In this document: positions 60,554 through 64,000 of the stretch, one piece after another | How positions within the stretch are numbered: position 1 is the first letter of the stretch | Layout of the letters: each line of letters starts with the position of its first letter | Assembly: GCF_001460635.1 (NCBI RefSeq) | Contig: NZ_LN907858.1 | Coordinates: forward strand, 1,674,001 to 1,738,000 | Direction: 5' to 3' | DNA from: Helicobacter typhlonius | GTDB taxonomy: Bacteria; Campylobacterota; Campylobacteria; Campylobacterales; Helicobacteraceae | DNA: 64,000 bases | The notes under the pieces: generated by a model | Seen by the model: only the letters and a program-made list of their open reading frames with translations | What the model was told of the DNA's origin: nothing | The model's database searches: none | Made by a program: the position numbers and the translations under genes

Positions 60554-61016
60554 AACATCGTGCAAATTTTTAGGCATACTCATTATTATCGCGTGTGTGG
60601 GTGGAGCAATCGCCTTGATGCAGAGCGTGGCATCTTTAGCGAGTTTTGAAGTAGGCTTTGTGGGCTTTTCACTTATCGTAGGGGGTTCATTTATCACTTT
60701 ATTGAAGCGTCTAAAAAATCAAGATTCCACAAAAGACAATGACAGAAAAGAATCTAAAAAACAAGAGAGCAAGGAGCAAGAAACACAAGAAGCGCAGGAG
60801 AAAATGCCAAGCTTTTCAACGCGTTTTGTGATTGGTGCACAGATAAGCTTATCATTTTTACGACTTGTAAGCTATGTGCTTTTTGCCCTTATGCTGATAG
60901 CATTGTTTGAATATCAGCTTTTTGCCCTTAGTGCGTTTTTTGTTGGGTTGTGTATAGCGGTGGTTGTGTTTGTGGGGCTAGGGCTTTGGAGCATTAGACA
61001 AGCTAAGGTGCAATAG
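60516..61016 (+). CDS. Hypothetical four-helix membrane protein
   Basis: About 160 residues, with two hydrophobic pairs (FLGILIIIACVGGAIALM, GFVGFSLIVGGSFITLL, then YVLFALMLIALFEYQLFAL and SAFFVGLCIAVVVFVGLGLW) separated by a Lys/Glu/Gln-rich loop of about 35 residues. It overlaps the AtpZ-like gene. The start may be ATG 60516, 60519 or 60537. No family is recognised. Its position after hemL and the AtpZ-like gene seems conserved in Helicobacter (recalled, weak). Confidence 0.6.
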   Translation: MMKKIHKMAYITKTSCKFLGILIIIACVGGAIALMQSVASLASFEVGFVGFSLIVGGSFITLLKRLKNQDSTKDNDRKESKKQESKEQETQEAQEKMPSFSTRFVIGAQISLSFLRLVSYVLFALMLIALFEYQLFALSAFFVGLCIAVVVFVGLGLWSIRQAKVQ

Positions 61017-61024
61017 CTTTGGGA

Positions 61025-61432
61025 TTATGTCATTTTTAGAAGCATATTTTTTGCTCCTATTAATGATGTAAATACACCACTTTCGCCTACATTTAATCCT
61101 ATACCTAGCATAACAGAGCGCAAATACAAAGCCTCTTGCAAATGCGCTTGTTTTTGATGCACACTTGTGTTGCGGATTTTTTGGAGGATTCTAATATGTT
61201 GTGGCAAAGTAACACTAAGGTAGAATTTCAATGGATTTTTGCTAAAAAGATTCTCAATATGTGCTTTTATAGAATCATTTTTGAGTAATGTATTATAAGT
61301 GGCTAAATTTGGTTTAGACTTAAACATATCCTTTATGCGAAAGCTAACGCCCTGCACTTCATAGGGAATATCTAAAACACTCTCATCTTTTGTGCCAAGA
61401 AATGCAAAAAGCCTTTTAGCAAACTCCCACAT
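61025..61432 (-). CDS. Hypothetical protein, probably 5'-frameshifted
   Basis: The frame from ATG 61432 gives 135 residues (WEFAKRLFAFLGTKDESVLD...). Protein-like sequence continues upstream in the same frame (KLEKQNGADCSSIIIFYARS, then FEQE) without an initiator. An ATG at 61511, overlapping the stop of the upstream gene as AATGATAAG, would enter that frame if one base were added. So the gene may have lost a single A near its start, or it uses the internal ATG. I recognise no family. The C-terminus (SGVFTSLIGAKNMLLKM) is weakly hydrophobic. Confidence 0.5.
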   Translation of the reverse strand: MWEFAKRLFAFLGTKDESVLDIPYEVQGVSFRIKDMFKSKPNLATYNTLLKNDSIKAHIENLFSKNPLKFYLSVTLPQHIRILQKIRNTSVHQKQAHLQEALYLRSVMLGIGLNVGESGVFTSLIGAKNMLLKMT

Positions 61433-61505
61433 TTCTTGCTCAAAACTTCGCGCATAAAAAATGATAATAGATGAGCAATCTGCACCATTTTGCTTCTCTA
61501 GCTTA

Positions 61506-62135
61506 TCATTGTTGCAATTCTAGCTCGGCTTTTGTGAGGTTTTCTAATGTGCTTACAAGACAATGCTTCATAAAACTCTCGCCTAGATTCAAATCCACAA
61601 GTGCTTTTTTCATCTCTATAAATTCCTTGCTTTGCAAGGCGTCAATATAATATTTTTTTGATTCTATAAAGTAATTTTCAGGCTTTTTAAGCTCTATATG
61701 CAATGGATATTCATAAGGATTGCCATAAATGGTAAAAGTGCGGTTATTGTATGTGGGCGTGGTGAAGTTTGCCAAATATATATCACGCACTTTAGCAAAA
61801 TCCCCGCGCACCAATTCACGCAAATCCTCTATGATAAACCACACTTCAACATCAAGCTTTTGATAATAATCTGGCGTAATGTGTGGATTCTCTAAGCTTT
61901 CACAAACGCGGGAAACCTTTGCGACAAAGAGATGCTCATAATCTGTGAGGAAAAGCTGCAAAGGACATATATAGTCATTAAGATGTGAGATTTGCTTAGA
62001 ATCTGCATTGTCTGTGCGCAGTTTTGAACGCACTTTGCCAAAAGCTACCTGCCCTTGAGATTTGAGAATCTCCAAATGCTTACCAATCACATTTGATTCA
62101 TAATATGGATTGTAAAGAATGAGGTAGTTTTGCAT
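61506..62135 (-). CDS. Hypothetical protein, possibly HP0729-like
   Basis: A 209-residue cytosolic protein starting YLILYNPYYESNVIGKHLEI, followed by VAFGKVRSKLR. The N-terminus recalls an uncharacterised Helicobacter protein (HP0729, weak recollection). It contains several aromatic and charged segments (DVEVWFIIEDLRELVRGDF; NPYEYPLHIELKKPENYF). No catalytic motif is visible. It overlaps or abuts the following hypothetical gene and lies 72 bases after the GTPase gene, so the three may form an operon. Confidence 0.5.
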   Translation of the reverse strand: MQNYLILYNPYYESNVIGKHLEILKSQGQVAFGKVRSKLRTDNADSKQISHLNDYICPLQLFLTDYEHLFVAKVSRVCESLENPHITPDYYQKLDVEVWFIIEDLRELVRGDFAKVRDIYLANFTTPTYNNRTFTIYGNPYEYPLHIELKKPENYFIESKKYYIDALQSKEFIEMKKALVDLNLGESFMKHCLVSTLENLTKAELELQQ

Positions 62136-62207
62136 AGGGATTCCTTTACAAAATGAGAATCCAATCGCAGAATGCGGAGATTCTGCAGTATTGTATCAAT
62201 ATTATGG

Positions 62208-63191
62208 CTAATGCTTTAGAAAGATTTTCCCAGCAAGATTGCCTATGAAGCCAATTACGCCGCTAACTACTTTTGGGACAAGCATTGGCACTACCGCAGA
62301 TGCCACATCTTTTATCACCTCTGCAATCGAACCCCAAAAAGATGATTCATTTTTACTACCATATTCTCCTTTATAGACTCCTTCAGTAGCACTTTGGTTA
62401 AGTACAGCTACTTTACGTGGGGGCAAACCCTTTTGGATATAATAAAATAGCTTATCTATATTGTATGATGGATAGTGTTTGTTTTCTTTCTCATCATAAA
62501 ATCCTGCACTATAATAAATAGGCTCTGTTTTTAATCCAGTAGTCTCTAAGATTCTATATTGAATCTCCGCTACTTTTTTACCCAGCACCAGTTTTAGAAA
62601 ATTATTAGGCTCTGCCTTTTCATAATCAAATTTGGCTTCTGGGTGAGAGCCTGCTTTATCACATTTATTAAGAGCTATAAGGATTCTCTCTTGTCTATCT
62701 TCTGTTTTAAGAACCTGATCTACGACTTTGATAGTTTCATAAACACTTCCCAAATCGCGCTCTGCTGAAGCATCAATAAGAATGAGTGCTAAGTCAATGA
62801 GTGCATCGCCGTTGTCATCTTCGGCGGTAAGAATATTTTGAATCTTGCGTTTATGTTCTTCGTCTTTTTGTCCATCACCTAGCCCCGGACTATCGTATAT
62901 GGTGATATTATCACTTACTTTATATTCTTTTACCTCCATAGTTACGGGACTTCCACCACTTTTTATGGATATATCCATTTCTTTTTCTGGATTGCAGTGT
63001 TTAAATAATGCCTTGATAGTCGTGCTTTTGCCAACACCAGTGCCACCTACGATGAGTATATTAAGCCGAGTTTTTCTTATTTCTTTCTCAAATGCTTCTT
63101 TGAGTATAGAAACATTCTCTGCGCCAATATCTCCCAAATGCTTCCACAGATTATCATTACCTACATTTCTTGTTTTTATTTCATTTCCCAT
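62208..63191 (-). CDS. Era/dynamin-like GTPase with a C-terminal membrane-active segment
   Basis: The start is ATG 63191 with AAAGGAGAG eight bases before it. Of 327 residues, an N-terminal TRAFAC-type G domain shows Walker A GGTGVGKST (49-57), G3 DSPGLGDG (100-107) and G4 NKCD (175-178). After an alpha-helical middle, the last 45 residues are hydrophobic and glycine-rich (AVVPMLVPKVVSGVIGFIGN), like a membrane-inserting tail. It resembles the GTPases found in accessory and defence-type loci but is not a housekeeping Era, Der or YchF. Cellular target unknown. Confidence 0.7.
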   Translation of the reverse strand: MGNEIKTRNVGNDNLWKHLGDIGAENVSILKEAFEKEIRKTRLNILIVGGTGVGKSTTIKALFKHCNPEKEMDISIKSGGSPVTMEVKEYKVSDNITIYDSPGLGDGQKDEEHKRKIQNILTAEDDNGDALIDLALILIDASAERDLGSVYETIKVVDQVLKTEDRQERILIALNKCDKAGSHPEAKFDYEKAEPNNFLKLVLGKKVAEIQYRILETTGLKTEPIYYSAGFYDEKENKHYPSYNIDKLFYYIQKGLPPRKVAVLNQSATEGVYKGEYGSKNESSFWGSIAEVIKDVASAVVPMLVPKVVSGVIGFIGNLAGKIFLKH

Positions 63192-63404
63192 TTTCTCTCC
63201 TTTGATTTTGCTAGCATTCTCCTCACCAAATATGCTTGCCACGCTAGTCAAATTTTTAGTCAAATTTTTGATTACATTTTCCGTTTCGAGGAAACTTTTT
63301 ATTTCATTAACGATTTTCTCTCCTTTAAGATAAATTTTGTATTACCCACAATAAAATGTGAGCACTATCAAATCTGTCTCCTATGGCATTTTAAAGCCAC
63401 TCAT

Positions 63405-64000
63405 TTATCCACCATCGCCCCATTCACCATTTTTACAACTCTCTAGGCTTTCTTTATCCTCTGTGATAATCTCGCAGCGCCCCATATCTCCAATAGTGAT
63501 GTTGTTTTTATCTATGCCAATAGCATTTAAATCCAATGTATCAAAGTTGCTTTTAAGCCCACAAGCCTTACTTGCCCATATATCAAGCAGCATTTGTTGT
63601 TTTAGCATATAAACATCAACCCCTTGTTCGTTAGCCATTTGGGTAAAAAAGGTTTGTGCCACTTTTTTGCAATACCAATTATCTAAGCCCGTATTTGCTA
63701 GAGAGTGAAGTGTATGGACATATTCTTTAATAGCGTTACTTAATGCCTTTTCATCTTTATAGTTGCCTGATACATAGAGGTCTAAATCACTTGAAAGCCT
63801 AGAATTAAGCTCTGATTCGTCCTCAATGGCATTTGTTCTTAACAATAAATCAGCATACACTAAATCACAAATTTTAGCTCCCCTTGTCTCTAGACATTTA
63901 TTTGAGATTCTTTCTATATCCTTTTGCTTTAACTCCTCATCTGCACCACAGATTGAGATAAACACAAAAGCTATTACCAACACTTTGCATATATTTTTCA
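63405..64000 (-). CDS. Exported cysteine-containing hypothetical protein, start codon cut by the window edge
   Basis: The frame runs to the window end: TG AAA AAT ATA TGC ... so only the A of the ATG is missing. The N-terminus (M)KNICKVLVIAFVFISICGA is a signal peptide. The mature protein has six cysteines (KCLETRGAKICDLV, WYCKKVA, KACGLKS, GRCEIIT, ESCKNGEW), suggesting disulfides. No family is recognised. It precedes the GTPase gene by about 210 bases. Confidence 0.65.
   Translation of the reverse strand, partial: KNICKVLVIAFVFISICGADEELKQKDIERISNKCLETRGAKICDLVYADLLLRTNAIEDESELNSRLSSDLDLYVSGNYKDEKALSNAIKEYVHTLHSLANTGLDNWYCKKVAQTFFTQMANEQGVDVYMLKQQMLLDIWASKACGLKSNFDTLDLNAIGIDKNNITIGDMGRCEIITEDKESLESCKNGEWGDGG

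Overview
The window is chromosomal DNA of a Helicobacter species, most likely an enterohepatic one. The evidence is a low-GC, densely packed genome with a fumarate reductase operon in frdC-frdA-frdB order followed by a phospholipase D gene, the futalosine-pathway gene mqnE, an HP0268-type nuclease beside miaB, a TlpD-type CZB chemoreceptor beside PBP1A, and the cluster SurA-like isomerase / TPR protein / rnhA / rnc / aroC. These neighbourhoods match, from memory, H. pylori HP0190-0193, HP0268-0269, HP0597-0599 and HP0659-0663. No rRNA, tRNA, CRISPR array, insertion sequence or prophage is visible.

Layout. 1-8 kb: thiS, glmU, fliP, a TrmA-like methyltransferase, a META lipoprotein and dnaE. 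8-16 kb: an exported LprI/ankyrin protein, an orphan 3' fragment of nusA, mqnE-ccoI, an ATP-grasp-like protein and lpxD (with an exact 54-bp internal duplication). 15.9-21.3 kb is the most disturbed region: a decayed ogt, an ArsB-type pump, then an MBOAT O-acyltransferase and its SGNH partner, both carrying simple-sequence repeats placed to switch the reading frame. 21.3-28.6 kb: ftsL-like, rsmH, a PilM/N/O-like triad, a lysophospholipid acyltransferase-like gene, miaB, the HP0268 family gene and nusA. 28.7-32.2 kb: an ankyrin lipoprotein, an MFS exporter and an unknown protein. 32.3-40.5 kb: a long co-directional run from the SurA-like isomerase to fliR. 40.6-48 kb: prfB, fur, tlpD, PBP1A, a DUF507 gene and carA. 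48-54 kb: a copper operon (copA-copZ) translationally coupled to an MsbA-like ABC exporter, and a PLD lipoprotein. 54-61 kb: frdCAB, a YceI protein, hemL and two small membrane proteins. 61-64 kb: a minus-strand accessory group with a dynamin/Era-like GTPase, an exported cysteine-containing protein and two unknowns.

How the parts fit: respiration and its assembly (mqnE, ccoI, frdCAB, hemL), envelope biogenesis (glmU, lpxD, PBP1A, the MsbA-like exporter, the LapB-like TPR protein, the MBOAT/SGNH pair), metal control (fur, copA/copZ) and motility (fliP, fliR, tlpD).

The two most notable signals are not single genes. First, AGATTCT/AGAATCT is greatly over-represented in both strands, and inverted pairs of it form the hairpins at several gene ends, a pattern known for DNA uptake sequences in Neisseria and Haemophilus. 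Second, the MBOAT/SGNH surface-acylation locus carries a G12 tract and an (ATATC)4 repeat; the latter determines whether the catalytic Asp-x-x-His block of the SGNH protein is in frame.
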